Source: Streptomyces sp. GESEQ-35 (lineage in GTDB: Bacteria; Actinomycetota; Actinomycetes; Streptomycetales; Streptomycetaceae). Taken from it: DNA of 64,000 nucleotides. Made by a program: the position numbers and the translations under genes. The notes under the pieces are model-generated. The model was given only the letters and a program-made list of their open reading frames with translations, was not told the origin of the DNA and searched no databases. This document shows positions 18,788 to 27,556 of this stretch, one piece after another; position 1 is the first letter of the stretch; the number at the start of each line of letters is the position of its first letter. The stretch lies in contig NZ_JAFFSX010000011.1 of NCBI RefSeq assembly GCF_017948485.1, forward strand, positions 248,001-312,000, given 5' to 3'.

Positions 18788-19564
18788 ATGGGTGGCGAGA
18801 GCACGACACGTACGGCCCCGCGCAGCGGTGGGGTGGACAGGAGCCCGGCGGGCGGCCGGATCGGACAGCGGTTGTCCGGACTGGCCGTGGCGCTGGGCCT
18901 TGTGCTGTTCCTCGGAGGATTTGCGTGGGGAGCGGTCGTCTACCGGCCGTACACCGTGCCCACCAGCTCGATGTCGCCGACGATCGGCATGGGCGACCGG
19001 GTGCTCGCGCAGCGGGTCGACGGCGGTGAGGTACGCCGGGGTGACGTCGTCGTCTTCACGGACAAGACCTGGGTGACCAACGCGCCCGTGGTCAAGCGGG
19101 TCGTCGCTGTCGGCGGCGACACGGTTGCCTGCTGCACGGACGGCAAGCTGACCGTCAACGGCAAGCAGGTCGACGAACCGTATCTGCCCGAGGGCAGCGC
19201 GGCCGAGGCCACGGACTTCCCGACCGTGACGGTCCCCGAGGGCCGGCTGTTCCTGCTCGGTGACGAGCGGGAGGGCTCGCTGGACTCCACCGCGCATCTG
19301 ACGGACGCCGCCAGCGGCACCGTGGCGCGCAGCGCCGTCAGCGCCCGGGTCGACGCGGTCGTCTGGCCCATGGACGGCATGCTCCAGCGCCCCACCGGCT
19401 TCCAGACGCTGGGCGCCCTGTCCTCGCCCGGACCGCTGCGTACGATCGTCGCCCTGGTGATCGTCGGCGGCGTCCTCGTCCTCGGCGGTGGCGCGTACGG
19501 CCCGATCGCCAAGCGGTTCGGTTCCCGCAACCCGACGAGCCCGGAGCCGGCCGGTGCCCGCTGA
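18788..19564 (+). CDS. sipZ: Type I signal peptidase (SipZ-like)
   Basis: A 258-residue signal peptidase, more distant from the other three. It has an N-terminal helix at 28-50, catalytic Ser61 in VPTSSM, Lys in VVKRVVAVGGD, and a C-terminal helix (TIVALVIVGGVLVLGGG) as a second anchor. ATG at 18788 is preferred over GTG at 18758 because it fits the promoter and the usual 258-residue length. In S. lividans sipZ starts a separate operon with downstream unrelated genes, and here it overlaps the Nudix gene by 11 bases. Confidence 0.92.
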   Translation: MGGESTTRTAPRSGGVDRSPAGGRIGQRLSGLAVALGLVLFLGGFAWGAVVYRPYTVPTSSMSPTIGMGDRVLAQRVDGGEVRRGDVVVFTDKTWVTNAPVVKRVVAVGGDTVACCTDGKLTVNGKQVDEPYLPEGSAAEATDFPTVTVPEGRLFLLGDEREGSLDSTAHLTDAASGTVARSAVSARVDAVVWPMDGMLQRPTGFQTLGALSSPGPLRTIVALVIVGGVLVLGGGAYGPIAKRFGSRNPTSPEPAGAR

Positions 19565-20078
19565 GGCGACGGACGCCGGCGCGGAACCGTACGAAGGCGG
19601 GCTGCGCAAGGTGGCCCGGGTCGTCCTCCTCGACCCGGAGGACCGCATCCTGCTGCTGCACGGCCACGAGCCGGACGATCCGGCCGACGACTGGTGGTTC
19701 ACTCCCGGTGGCGGCCTGGAGGGCGACGAGACCCGTGAGCAGGCCGCTCTGAGGGAACTCGCGGAGGAGACCGGCATCACCGAGGTCGAGCTCGGTCCGG
19801 TGCTGTGGCGGCGGAAGTGCTCCTTTCCGTTCGCCGGCCGCCGCTGGGACCAGGACGAGTGGTACTACCTGGCCCGTACGACGCAGACGGCCACACGGGC
19901 CGCGGGCCTCACCGAGCTGGAGCGCCGCAGTGTCGCCGGAGCGCGTTGGTGGACCTGTCAGGAACTGACCCGGACGCATGAGACGGTGTATCCGACCAGA
20001 CTCGCCGAGCTGCTCCGCAGGCTGCTCGACGAAGGTCCCCCGGCCAGGCCCGAGATCCTTGACACGGAAATCGTCTAG
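19554..20078 (+). CDS. Nudix hydrolase
   Basis: A 174-residue hydrolase of nucleoside-diphosphate-linked compounds. The complete Nudix box GGLEGDETREQAALRELAEE then TGI starts near residue 60. GTG at 19554 gives VPAEATDAGAEPYEGG and overlaps the sipZ stop, implying cotranscription. The substrate cannot be predicted. It is a constant follower of sipZ in Streptomyces. Confidence 0.88.
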   Translation: MPAEATDAGAEPYEGGLRKVARVVLLDPEDRILLLHGHEPDDPADDWWFTPGGGLEGDETREQAALRELAEETGITEVELGPVLWRRKCSFPFAGRRWDQDEWYYLARTTQTATRAAGLTELERRSVAGARWWTCQELTRTHETVYPTRLAELLRRLLDEGPPARPEILDTEIV

Positions 20079-20134
20079 AGGCTCACGGGACTGGCGCACA
20101 ATGGTGGGATCGCACGGCTGAAGGGGAACATGCC

Positions 20135-20443
20135 ATGAGCGCCGAGGACCTCGAAAAGTACGAGACCGAGATGGAGCTCAAGCTCTACCGGGAGTACCGC
20201 GATGTCGTCGGTCTGTTCAAATATGTGATCGAGACCGAGCGACGTTTCTACCTGACCAACGACTACGAGATGCAGGTGCACTCGGTCCAGGGTGAGGTGT
20301 TCTTCGAGGTGTCCATGGCGGACGCCTGGGTGTGGGACATGTACCGGCCGGCCCGGTTCGTGAAGCAGGTCCGCGTGCTCACGTTCAAGGACGTGAACAT
20401 CGAGGAGCTGAACAAGAGCGACCTGGAGCTGCCGGGCGGGTGA
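20135..20443 (+). CDS. DUF2469 protein
   Basis: A 102-residue acidic protein, highly conserved in actinobacteria, beginning MSAEDLEKYETEMELKLYRE. Its function is unknown. The ATG at 20135 follows GAAGGGG. A CACAAT -10-like hexamer lies at about 20096. It always sits between the signal peptidase/Nudix genes and yraN. Confidence 0.88.
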   Translation: MSAEDLEKYETEMELKLYREYRDVVGLFKYVIETERRFYLTNDYEMQVHSVQGEVFFEVSMADAWVWDMYRPARFVKQVRVLTFKDVNIEELNKSDLELPGG

Positions 20444-20550
20444 GCGTCCCCCGCGAGGGTGACGGAGTTTTCCACAACCGCTGAGTGGTCCACCAAGATC
20501 CACTTCGTGGGATCGGATGCGTGACGGTTGGCGCCGGAGGTGGTGCCGAC

Positions 20551-20922
20551 ATGAACACACATCTGGCACGTAATGCACTCGGCAAGTACGGCGAGGAGCT
20601 GGCCGCGCGGCGGCTGGCCGAGGCCGGGATGACCGTCCTGGAGCGCAACTGGCGCGCCGGACGGTCCGGGGAGATCGACATCGTGGCCCGGGACGGGGAT
20701 GTCCTGGTCGTCTGCGAGGTCAAGACCCGCAGGGCGGGTGTCTTCGAGCATCCGATGGCCGCGGTGACCCCGGAGAAGGCGGAGCGCCTGCGCGGCCTCG
20801 CCGAGCGCTGGATCCACACCCACGGAGGGGCTCCGCCGGGCGGCGTCCGCATCGACCTCATCGGCGTCGTCCTGCCCCGCCGCGGGGCCGCCGTGGTCGA
20901 GCATGCGCGGGGGGTGGCCTGA
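20551..20922 (+). CDS. YraN/UPF0102 endonuclease-fold protein
   Basis: A 123-residue restriction-endonuclease-fold protein. The putative catalytic core GEIDIVARDGDVLVVCEVKTR carries the D-(x)n-E-x-K arrangement near residues 44-66. ATG at 20551 has GGAGG at 20536-20540. It ends immediately before comM. The family is widespread and linked by context to DNA processing; no activity is established here. Confidence 0.88.
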   Translation: MNTHLARNALGKYGEELAARRLAEAGMTVLERNWRAGRSGEIDIVARDGDVLVVCEVKTRRAGVFEHPMAAVTPEKAERLRGLAERWIHTHGGAPPGGVRIDLIGVVLPRRGAAVVEHARGVA

Positions 20923-22548
20923 ATGGGATTCGCTCGTACGTGCTCGGTGGCGCTGGTCGGCGTCGAGGGCGTGGTCGTCGAGGTCCAGGCCGACCTCGAA
21001 CCGGGTGTCGCCGCGTTCACGCTGGTCGGGCTGCCGGACAAGAGCCTGACGGAGAGCCGGGATCGGGTTCGGGCCGCGGTGGTGAATTCGGGGGCGGAGT
21101 GGCCCGCCAAGAAGCTGACGGTGGGGCTCAGCCCGGCGTCGGTGCCGAAGGCGGGCAGCGGCTTCGATCTGGCGGTCGCATGCGCCGTTCTCGGCGCCGC
21201 GGAGCGGATCGACCCACGGGTCCTCGCCGACATCGTGATGATCGGAGAGCTGGGTCTGGACGGCAGGGTGCGGCCGGTTCGGGGCATCCTGCCCGCCGTG
21301 CTCGCCGCGGCTGACGCGGGCTATGAGCAGGTGGTCGTGCCCGAGTGCGCCGCCGCCGAGGCCTCCCTGGTGCCTGGTGTGTCCGTACTGGGTGTGCGCA
21401 GCTTGCGCCAGCTGATCGCGGTTCTCGCCGACGAGCCCGTGCCGGAGGAGGAGCCTGACGACCAAGGCCGCCCCGACCCGCTCCTGGCCGGCCTGCGCGT
21501 ACCCGGCACAGGTGCGGCGACAGGCATGCACAGCATGGGCACCGCGCAGCCCGATCACGGCCATGACCTCGCCGACGTCGTCGGTCAGATCTCCGCGCGC
21601 ACGGCGGTGGAGGTCGCCGCGGCAGGCGGCCACCACCTGTTCCTGGAAGGACCGCCCGGTGCTGGGAAGACCATGCTCGCGGAGCGGCTGCCCGCCATCC
21701 TGCCCCGGCTCGGCCGACAGGAGTCGCTGGAGGTCACGGCGGTGCATTCGGTGGCGGGTCTGCTGCCGCCGGGCAAACCCCTGATCGACGTCGCCCCCTA
21801 CTGCGCCCCGCACCACTCGGCGACGATGCAGGCCCTCGTCGGCGGCGGCGCCTCCATCGCCCGGCCCGGAGCGGTGTCGCTCTCTCACCGGGGCGTTCTC
21901 TTTCTGGACGAGGCACCGGAATTCAGGAGCCAGGCCCTGGACGCTCTGCGGCAGCCGCTGGAGGCGGGGCACGTCGTGATCGCGCGGAGTGCCGGCGTGG
22001 TGCGCTTCCCGGCGAAGTTCCAGATGCTGCTCGCGGCCAACCCCTGTCCGTGCGGCCGCTTCTCCGTGCAGGACGACTTCTGCGAGTGCCCACCGTCGTC
22101 GATCCGCCGCTACCAGGCCAGGCTGTCCGGCCCGCTGCTGGACCGGGTCGACCTCCGGGTCGAGGTGGACCGCGTCACGAGGGCAGAGCTGACCGAGCGC
22201 GGTGCACGGGGCGAATCCACCGCGACGGTCGCCGGCCGGGTGCGAGGCGCCAGGGAGCGGGCGGCTGCACGCCTCGCCGGCACGCCATGGTGCACCAACA
22301 GCGAAGTCCCCGGGCGGGAACTCCGCAGCCGGTGGTACGCCGCTCGCGGTGCCATGGACGAAGCGGAACGGAACCTGGAGCGGGGCGTGCTGACCGCTCG
22401 CGGACTCGACCGTGTGCTGCGCGTCGCCTGGACCGTCGCGGACCTCGTGGGCCACGACCGGCCCGACGCGACGGACGTCGCCCTGGCGCTGCAACTGCGC
22501 ACGGGGGTGCCACGCGGCGTGCCCATGGCCATCGGGGCGCTGACGTGA
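20923..22548 (+). CDS. comM: YifB/ComM family Mg-chelatase-like AAA ATPase
   Basis: A 541-residue protein with an N-terminal Lon-like domain (MGFARTCSVALVGVEG... PAKKLTVGLSPASVPKAGSG), an AAA+ ATPase with GPPGAGKT near residue 245 and LFLDEAPEF, and a C-terminal Mg-chelatase-related domain with NPCPCG and a cysteine pair. ComM of Vibrio is a hexameric branch-migration helicase in natural transformation; in Streptomyces its role is unproven. It begins on the base after yraN ends and overlaps dprA by four bases. Confidence 0.93.
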   Translation: MGFARTCSVALVGVEGVVVEVQADLEPGVAAFTLVGLPDKSLTESRDRVRAAVVNSGAEWPAKKLTVGLSPASVPKAGSGFDLAVACAVLGAAERIDPRVLADIVMIGELGLDGRVRPVRGILPAVLAAADAGYEQVVVPECAAAEASLVPGVSVLGVRSLRQLIAVLADEPVPEEEPDDQGRPDPLLAGLRVPGTGAATGMHSMGTAQPDHGHDLADVVGQISARTAVEVAAAGGHHLFLEGPPGAGKTMLAERLPAILPRLGRQESLEVTAVHSVAGLLPPGKPLIDVAPYCAPHHSATMQALVGGGASIARPGAVSLSHRGVLFLDEAPEFRSQALDALRQPLEAGHVVIARSAGVVRFPAKFQMLLAANPCPCGRFSVQDDFCECPPSSIRRYQARLSGPLLDRVDLRVEVDRVTRAELTERGARGESTATVAGRVRGARERAAARLAGTPWCTNSEVPGRELRSRWYAARGAMDEAERNLERGVLTARGLDRVLRVAWTVADLVGHDRPDATDVALALQLRTGVPRGVPMAIGALT

Positions 22549-23705
22549 ACGGCGACAGCGACCCGGACGACGAACTCCTCGCCCGTGCCTTTCTCACCCG
22601 TGTCATCGAGCCCGGCGACGAGGTCGGTGGGCGGTGGGTGCGGGAGTTGGGGGCCGTGGAGGTGGCGCGGGTGTTGCGGGAGGGTACGGCGCAGCTTGTC
22701 GGGGTGACGGACAAGCGGTGGGCCGGGCTGCGGGCCAGGGCCGGGGCGGCCGAGCCCCGGCAGGATCTCGCCGTCGCCCGGGACGCCGGGGTGCGGTTCG
22801 TGTCTCCGGGGGATGCCGAGTGGCCGGGGCAGCTCGACGACCTGGGGGACGCCCGGCCCCTGGGACTGTGGGTGCGTGGACGGCCCAGTCTGCGGATATG
22901 GGCGCTCAGGTCGGTCGCCGTGGTGGGCGCGCGGGCCTGCACGGAGTACGGCGCGCACATGGCCGTCACCCTCGCCGCCGGGCTCGCCGAACGGGGGTGG
23001 GTGGTCGTGTCCGGCGGGGCCTACGGGGTCGACGGCGCTGCACACCGCGGTGCCCTCGGCGCCGGCGGTGCCACCGTCGCCGTCCTCGCCTGCGGTGTCG
23101 ACCGGCCCTACCCGCGGGGACACACCGAGTTGATCACCAGGATCGCCGAACAGGGGCTGGTGATCGGCGAGTTGCCGCCCGGTGATCATCCGACCCCGAA
23201 CAGATTCGTCCTGCGGAACAGGGTGATCGCCGCGCTCACCCGGGGCACCGTGGTCGTCGAGGCCGCCCATCGAAGTGGATCGCTGGTCACGGCCCGGGCG
23301 GCACAGCGACTCGGGCGCCACACCATGGGGGTGCCGGGGCCGGCCACCAGCGGGCTCTCGGCGGGGGTGCACGAACTCCTGCGCGGGGACGCGGTGCTGG
23401 TCACCGATGCCGCGGACGTCGTCGAGCTCGTCGGCGCCATGGGCGAGCTGGCCCCGGACCGGCGGGGCCCCGTGCTGCCTCGGGACCTGCTGGAACCGGG
23501 CGCCCGCCGGGTCCTGGCCGCGCTGCCCGCCCGCCGGGCCGCCGCGGTGGACGAGATCGCGCGGGGCGCGCAGACGACGGAGGACGACACGATCGCGAGG
23601 CTGTACGAACTCCGAGCACTTGGTTACGTCGAACGACACGGCGACGGCTGGAAGTTGACACGCCAGGCAATGATCTCCGTCCACAGTGGTCGACGCCGGT
23701 GCTGA
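22545..23705 (+). CDS. dprA: DNA processing protein DprA
   Basis: A 386-residue ssDNA-binding protein that loads RecA in transformation. The Rossmann-like core carries VAVVGARACTEYG, SGGAYGVDGAAH, PRGHTELI and VVEAAHRSGSL near residues 125-255. A C-terminal winged-helix (DLLEPGARRVLAAL onward) is present. GTG at 22545 overlaps the comM stop (GTGA). It is the last gene of the yraN-comM-dprA group. Confidence 0.93.
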   Translation: MNGDSDPDDELLARAFLTRVIEPGDEVGGRWVRELGAVEVARVLREGTAQLVGVTDKRWAGLRARAGAAEPRQDLAVARDAGVRFVSPGDAEWPGQLDDLGDARPLGLWVRGRPSLRIWALRSVAVVGARACTEYGAHMAVTLAAGLAERGWVVVSGGAYGVDGAAHRGALGAGGATVAVLACGVDRPYPRGHTELITRIAEQGLVIGELPPGDHPTPNRFVLRNRVIAALTRGTVVVEAAHRSGSLVTARAAQRLGRHTMGVPGPATSGLSAGVHELLRGDAVLVTDAADVVELVGAMGELAPDRRGPVLPRDLLEPGARRVLAALPARRAAAVDEIARGAQTTEDDTIARLYELRALGYVERHGDGWKLTRQAMISVHSGRRRC

Positions 23706-23976
23706 CCGAGCGTGTTCGGCCGTCCGGGGGAACCCCGACGCCCTTGGGATTTCCCGCAGTTGGCGCCCGCCGGTGATCACGCACAGCGATCGTCGTGACC
23801 CGGCGGGGCGTCCAGCGGAACGTATCTGCGCACACCTTTGGCCCCGCCCTTCGCGCACTGCGACACTTCAGTCACGCTACGCTCACGTGGATCCGGACGC
23901 AGACCGGCAACTCCCCACCAGACCGACAGCTCACCCAGGCAACCTCACTTCACGGCAGAACGGCACAAGGCGACGA

Positions 23977-24819
23977 ATGCCCCAGCACACCTCCGGGTCC
24001 GACCGGGCGGCGATCCCCCCAGCCGCCCGTGACGGTGGCAGCGTGCGGCCGCCCGCTCCCTCGACGCTCGACGAGTTGTGGCGGTCGTACAAGGCGACGG
24101 GGGACGAGCGGCTGCGCGAGCAGCTGATCCTGCACTACTCGCCGCTCGTGAAGTACGTCGCCGGCCGGGTGAGCGTCGGGCTGCCGCCCAATGTCGAGCA
24201 GGCGGACTTCGTGTCCTCCGGGGTGTTCGGGCTGATCGACGCGATCGAGAAGTTCGACATCGACCGGGAGATCAAGTTCGAGACGTATGCGATCACCCGC
24301 ATCCGGGGCGCCATGATCGACGAGCTGCGGGCGCTGGACTGGATTCCGCGGTCGGTGCGGCAGAAGGCGCGGAACGTGGAGCGGGCGTACGCGACGTTGG
24401 AGGCGCGGCTCAGACGTACGCCGTCGGAGGGGGAGGTGGCCGCCGAGATGGGGATCGCGGTGGACGATCTCCACGCGGTCTTCAGCCAGTTGTCGCTGGC
24501 CAACGTGGTGGCGCTGGAGGAGCTGCTGCATGTGGGGGGTGAGGGTGGCGACCGGCTGAGCCTCATGGACACGCTGGAGGACACCGCCGCGGACAACCCG
24601 GTGGAGGTGGCCGAGGACCGGGAGCTGAGGCGGTTCCTGGCGCGGGCGATCAACACGTTGCCCGAGCGGGAGAAGACCGTGGTCACGCTGTACTACTACG
24701 AGGGGCTCACGCTCGCCGAGATCGGGAACGTGCTCGGGGTGACCGAGAGCCGGGTCAGCCAGATCCACACCAAGTCCGTGCTTCAGCTGCGGGCGAAGCT
24801 GGCGAGTTTCGGCCGATGA
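23977..24819 (+). CDS. whiG: Sporulation sigma factor WhiG
   Basis: A 280-residue FliA-family sigma factor that starts spore formation in aerial hyphae, with targets whiH and whiI, restrained by RsiG and cyclic-di-GMP. Region 2 has YVAGRVSVGLPPNVEQADFV and the DIDREIKFETYAITRIRGAM motif. Region 4 has LPEREKTVVTLYYYEGLTLAEIG and ESRVSQIH. ATG at 23977 gives MPQHTSGSDRAAIPPAARDG. The 271-base region before it shows no gene; two TCACG repeats at about 23871-23886 (AGTCAC, GCTCACG) could be part of a BldD site. Confidence 0.96.
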   Translation: MPQHTSGSDRAAIPPAARDGGSVRPPAPSTLDELWRSYKATGDERLREQLILHYSPLVKYVAGRVSVGLPPNVEQADFVSSGVFGLIDAIEKFDIDREIKFETYAITRIRGAMIDELRALDWIPRSVRQKARNVERAYATLEARLRRTPSEGEVAAEMGIAVDDLHAVFSQLSLANVVALEELLHVGGEGGDRLSLMDTLEDTAADNPVEVAEDRELRRFLARAINTLPEREKTVVTLYYYEGLTLAEIGNVLGVTESRVSQIHTKSVLQLRAKLASFGR

Positions 24820-24879
24820 GCGAAGGGAGCGCGGGGGAGTGACTCCCCTCGCGGGCGGCGCGTCCGTAAAGTGTTTGAC

Positions 24880-25461
24880 GTGCCAAGGATTCGAGCGGCC
24901 TCTGTGGCCGAGCACCGGTCGATGCAGCGAGCCGCCCTGCTGGACGCGGCTCGGTCTTTGCTGTCCGAGGGTGGGACGGAGGCGCTGACGTTTCCGGCCC
25001 TCGCCGAGCGGACGGGGCTTGCGCGGTCGTCCGTGTACGAGTACTTCCGGTCGCGGGCCGCCGTGGTCGAGGAGCTGTGCGAGGTCGACTTCCCTGTGTG
25101 GGCGGCGGAAGTGTCGGCGGCCATGGAGCGGGCTGGTACGCCCGAGGGCAAGGTCGAGGCGTACGTGCGGCAGCAACTGGCGCTGGTCGGGGATCGGCGG
25201 CATCGGGCCGTGGTCGCCATCTCCGCGAGTGAGCTGGACGCGGGGGCTCGGGAGAAGATCCGGGCGGCGCACGGCGGGCTGGTCGCGATGATCGTCGAGG
25301 CGTTGGGGGAGATGGGCCACGCGGAGCCTCGGCTTGCTGCGATGTTGCTACAGGGTGTGGTGGATGCGGCTGTGCGGCGGATTGAGCTGGGGGCCGCTGA
25401 GGAGCCTTCGGCTATTACGGATGCGGCTGTGTCTATGGCGCTGCGGGGTGTGCGCGGCTAG
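24880..25461 (+). CDS. TetR-family transcriptional regulator
   Basis: A 193-residue repressor-type protein. The helix-turn-helix is in RAALLDAARSLLSEGGTEAL to ERTGLARSSVYEYFRSRAAV (residues 15-60). The ligand-binding domain has no recognised specificity. GTG at 24880 is preferred to GTG 24871 because TAAAGT at 24867-24872 would place transcription start at or next to 24880, with no Shine-Dalgarno visible. It is a single gene between whiG and a convergent peptidase gene. Confidence 0.85.
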   Translation: MPRIRAASVAEHRSMQRAALLDAARSLLSEGGTEALTFPALAERTGLARSSVYEYFRSRAAVVEELCEVDFPVWAAEVSAAMERAGTPEGKVEAYVRQQLALVGDRRHRAVVAISASELDAGAREKIRAAHGGLVAMIVEALGEMGHAEPRLAAMLLQGVVDAAVRRIELGAAEEPSAITDAAVSMALRGVRG

Positions 25462-25525
25462 TGGTGGGTTGCGGTGGGGTGGGTCGCGCAGCCCGGCGCT
25501 GACGGGGTGCCGCCTGCGCCCACCC

Positions 25526-25573
25526 GTGCCGCCCTAGGCGGCACGAATGCCCGCAGCCGGGCGGTTCGGCTGC
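25526..25573. terminator. Two tandem hairpins between convergent genes
   Basis: First stem GTGCCGCC/GGCGGCAC at 25526-25544 with a 3-base loop; second stem GCAGCCG/CGGCTGC at 25553-25573 with a 7-base loop. They lie between the TetR gene (plus) and the M23 peptidase gene (minus), so they probably terminate both. Confidence 0.65.
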
Positions 25574-25587
25574 CCGCAGGCTGACGG

Positions 25588-26190
25588 CTAGGCGGGCAGC
25601 GGTACGCCCAGTACCGGTAGCAGTCTTGATGGGCCCCTGTGCAGTAGCCACGGGGGGAGTAGCGACAGTGGGTCCAGGTAGGTCTTGGCTCTGAGCAGGC
25701 CCCAGTGCATGCACGGTGTCGTGCAGTGTGAGCCCCCGACTTCCACCGTCCCCACCACCTCGCCCGGCTCCACCTCGTCACCCTTCTTCACCGAAGGGCT
25801 CACCGGCTCGTATGTCGTCCGTAGGGGTGGTGTGCCCGTTGCCGACAGTTCGACCGAGACGACCCCCTTCCCTGCCACGCGGCCCGCGAAGGACACCCGG
25901 CCCGCCGCCACCGCCCGTACAGGTGTGCCGGGGGTAGCGGTCAGGTCCACGCCTCGATGGCCTCGGCCGTATCTCGTCGCCGGGGGTTCCCAGCCCCGTA
26001 CCACCGAGGGCCGTACCCCCACCGGCCAGGTGCGGGCGATGGCCGGAACCGTGCGGTCAGGTGCCGGGGGTGCCGCGCGCACGTGGGCCGGAGAGTCGGC
26101 CCACGCGCCCGGTGCCAGGAACGCCAGGGTCAGGGCAGGCAGGAGGCCCGCCCAGGTGACCGCACATCGTTTCGCTCGCGCATGTGACAT
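25588..26190 (-). CDS. Secreted M23-family peptidase
   Basis: A 200-residue lysostaphin-type peptidase that would act on cell-wall peptides. A signal peptide (MSHARAKRCAVTWAGLLPAL to PGAWADS) is followed by the M23 core. Visible zinc ligands are His in HRGVDL and in CMHWG. The usual second HxH region is PCMHWGLLR. ATG at 26190 is chosen because it gives a compact signal peptide; GTG at 26208 is possible. In Streptomyces it lies between whiG and rpsB on the opposite strand. Confidence 0.85.
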   Translation of the reverse strand: MSHARAKRCAVTWAGLLPALTLAFLAPGAWADSPAHVRAAPPAPDRTVPAIARTWPVGVRPSVVRGWEPPATRYGRGHRGVDLTATPGTPVRAVAAGRVSFAGRVAGKGVVSVELSATGTPPLRTTYEPVSPSVKKGDEVEPGEVVGTVEVGGSHCTTPCMHWGLLRAKTYLDPLSLLPPWLLHRGPSRLLPVLGVPLPA

Positions 26191-26411
26191 GTGAGAACCG
26201 TTCCGCACACCGGCCGATCATGGCCGGGACCTGTGGACTACTCCCGGGTTGTGGACAGCGGCGTCACCCGGTCCCTCGCGGGTCCCGTACACTTCTTCTG
26301 GCGATCCGGGTCACCGGGTCGACTTCGCACGCCCCGATACACGACCGGCAACGGTCCGTATCAGCGCCCCTCGGTCCTTCGTGGCACGGCGCATGTGGGC
26401 GTCAGGCGCGA

Positions 26412-26426
26412 GTGCCGATCCGGCAC
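26412..26426 (+). promoter_or_regulatory. Leader hairpin upstream of rpsB
   Basis: GTGCCG-ATC-CGGCAC forms a 6-bp stem 35 bases before the rpsB start. The 271-base region between the peptidase gene start and rpsB also has a TACACT -10-like hexamer near 26288, which would give a long leader. An S2 autoregulatory leader is possible but unproven. Confidence 0.35.
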
Positions 26427-26461
26427 CCGCGGCACAACCGAGAAACTCAAGGAGAACGGCC

Positions 26462-27451
26462 ATGGCCGTCGTCACGATGCGGGAGCTGCTGGAAAGCGGC
26501 GTCCACTTCGGTCACCAGACCCGTCGTTGGAACCCGAAGATGAAGCGATTCATCTTCACGGAGCGCAACGGCATCTACATCATCGACCTGCTCCAGTCGC
26601 TGTCGTACATCGACCGCGCCTACGAGTTCGTCAAGGAGACCGTCGCCCACGGCGGCACGGTCATGTTCGTCGGTACGAAGAAGCAGGCGCAGGAGGCGAT
26701 CGCCGAGCAGGCGACCCGCGTCGGCATGCCCTTCGTCAACCAGCGCTGGCTGGGCGGCATGCTCACCAACTTCTCCACCGTCTACAAGCGTCTGCAGCGC
26801 CTCAAGGAGCTTGAGCAGATCGACTTCGAGGACGTCGCCGCGTCCGGTCTGACCAAGAAGGAGCTTCTCGTGCTCTCGCGCGAGAAGGCCAAGCTGGAGA
26901 AGACCCTCGGCGGTATCCGCGAGATGTCCAAGGTTCCCAGCGCCGTCTGGATCGTGGACACCAAGAAGGAGCACATCGCCGTTGGTGAGGCCCGGAAGCT
27001 CAACATTCCGGTCGTCGCGATCCTCGACACCAACTGCGACCCCGACGAGGTCGACTACAAGATCCCGGGCAACGACGACGCGATCCGCTCCGTCACCCTG
27101 CTCACCCGTGTGATCGCCGACGCGGTCGCCGAGGGCCTCATCTCCCGCTCCGGTGTCGCCACCGAGGGCAAGGGCGAGAAGGCCGCGGGCGAGCCGCTCG
27201 CCGAGTGGGAGCGCGACCTGCTCGAGGGCGAGAAGAAGGCCGACGAGGCCGCTCCGGCCGCCGAGGCTGCTGCTGAGGCTCCGGCTGAGGCCGCTGCCGC
27301 TGAGGCTCCTGCTGCTGAGGCTCCTGCTGCTGAGGCTCCTGCTGCTGAGGCCCCCGCTGCCGAGGCTCCTGCCGCCGAGGCCCCCGCCGCCGAGGCTGAG
27401 GCTCCCGCCGCCGAGGCCGAGGCTCCGGCCGCCGAGGGCGAGCAGGCCTGA
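26462..27451 (+). CDS. rpsB: 30S ribosomal protein uS2
   Basis: A 329-residue ribosomal protein starting MAVVTMRELLESGVHFGHQT; QRWLGGMLTNFSTV and VPSAVWIVDTKKEHIAV are uS2 marks. The core ends around residue 255. A repetitive Ala/Pro/Glu tail of about 70 residues (27241-27449) follows, built of PAAEA units. ATG at 26462 follows AAGGAG at 26449-26454. It is the first gene of the rpsB-tsf pair. Confidence 0.95.
   Translation: MAVVTMRELLESGVHFGHQTRRWNPKMKRFIFTERNGIYIIDLLQSLSYIDRAYEFVKETVAHGGTVMFVGTKKQAQEAIAEQATRVGMPFVNQRWLGGMLTNFSTVYKRLQRLKELEQIDFEDVAASGLTKKELLVLSREKAKLEKTLGGIREMSKVPSAVWIVDTKKEHIAVGEARKLNIPVVAILDTNCDPDEVDYKIPGNDDAIRSVTLLTRVIADAVAEGLISRSGVATEGKGEKAAGEPLAEWERDLLEGEKKADEAAPAAEAAAEAPAEAAAAEAPAAEAPAAEAPAAEAPAAEAPAAEAPAAEAEAPAAEAEAPAAEGEQA
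27241..27449 (+). repeat. 15-bp coding minisatellite in the rpsB tail
   Basis: The 3' part of rpsB is built from a 15-base unit of the type GCTGAGGCTCCTGCT, giving PAAEA. Three successive units at about 27300-27345 are nearly identical; later units diverge only at third positions (gct/gcc, cct/ccc). Unit number is likely to vary between strains. Confidence 0.8.
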
Positions 27452-27485
27452 CCCTCTGGGTCGTAGGGCCGTATGGCTGAAAGTG

Positions 27486-27518
27486 ACGGCGGGTGGCGTC
27501 GACCACGCCACCCGCCGT
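27486..27518 (+). terminator. 14-bp perfect hairpin between rpsB and tsf
   Basis: ACGGCGGGTGGCGT (27486-27499) pairs without mismatch to ACGCCACCCGCCGT (27505-27518) around a 5-base loop, 35 bases after the rpsB stop. It may uncouple tsf from rpsB or be an mRNA processing or attenuation point. Confidence 0.65.
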
Positions 27519-27533
27519 TCACCCGCAGCCTCT

Positions 27534-27556
27534 AGATCTGCAGAGTCCGCAGATCT
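27534..27556 (+). promoter_or_regulatory. Second inverted repeat in the rpsB-tsf spacer
   Basis: AGATCTGC (27534-27541) and GCAGATCT (27549-27556) are perfect inverse copies; a third AGATCT occurs near 27571. It could be an mRNA stem or a protein site. The tsf start is at 27647. Confidence 0.4.

Noticed and set aside
20263..22494. Open frame of 743 codons on the minus strand opposite comM
   Set aside because: Antisense shadow; it crosses the DUF2469 and yraN genes without any recognisable domain.
22110..23858. Open frame on the minus strand across dprA
   Set aside because: Antisense shadow with biased composition; dprA motifs on the plus strand explain the region.
27241..27449. Regular repeats considered as a CRISPR array
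   Set aside because: The units are contiguous 15-mers in frame with rpsB, with no spacers.
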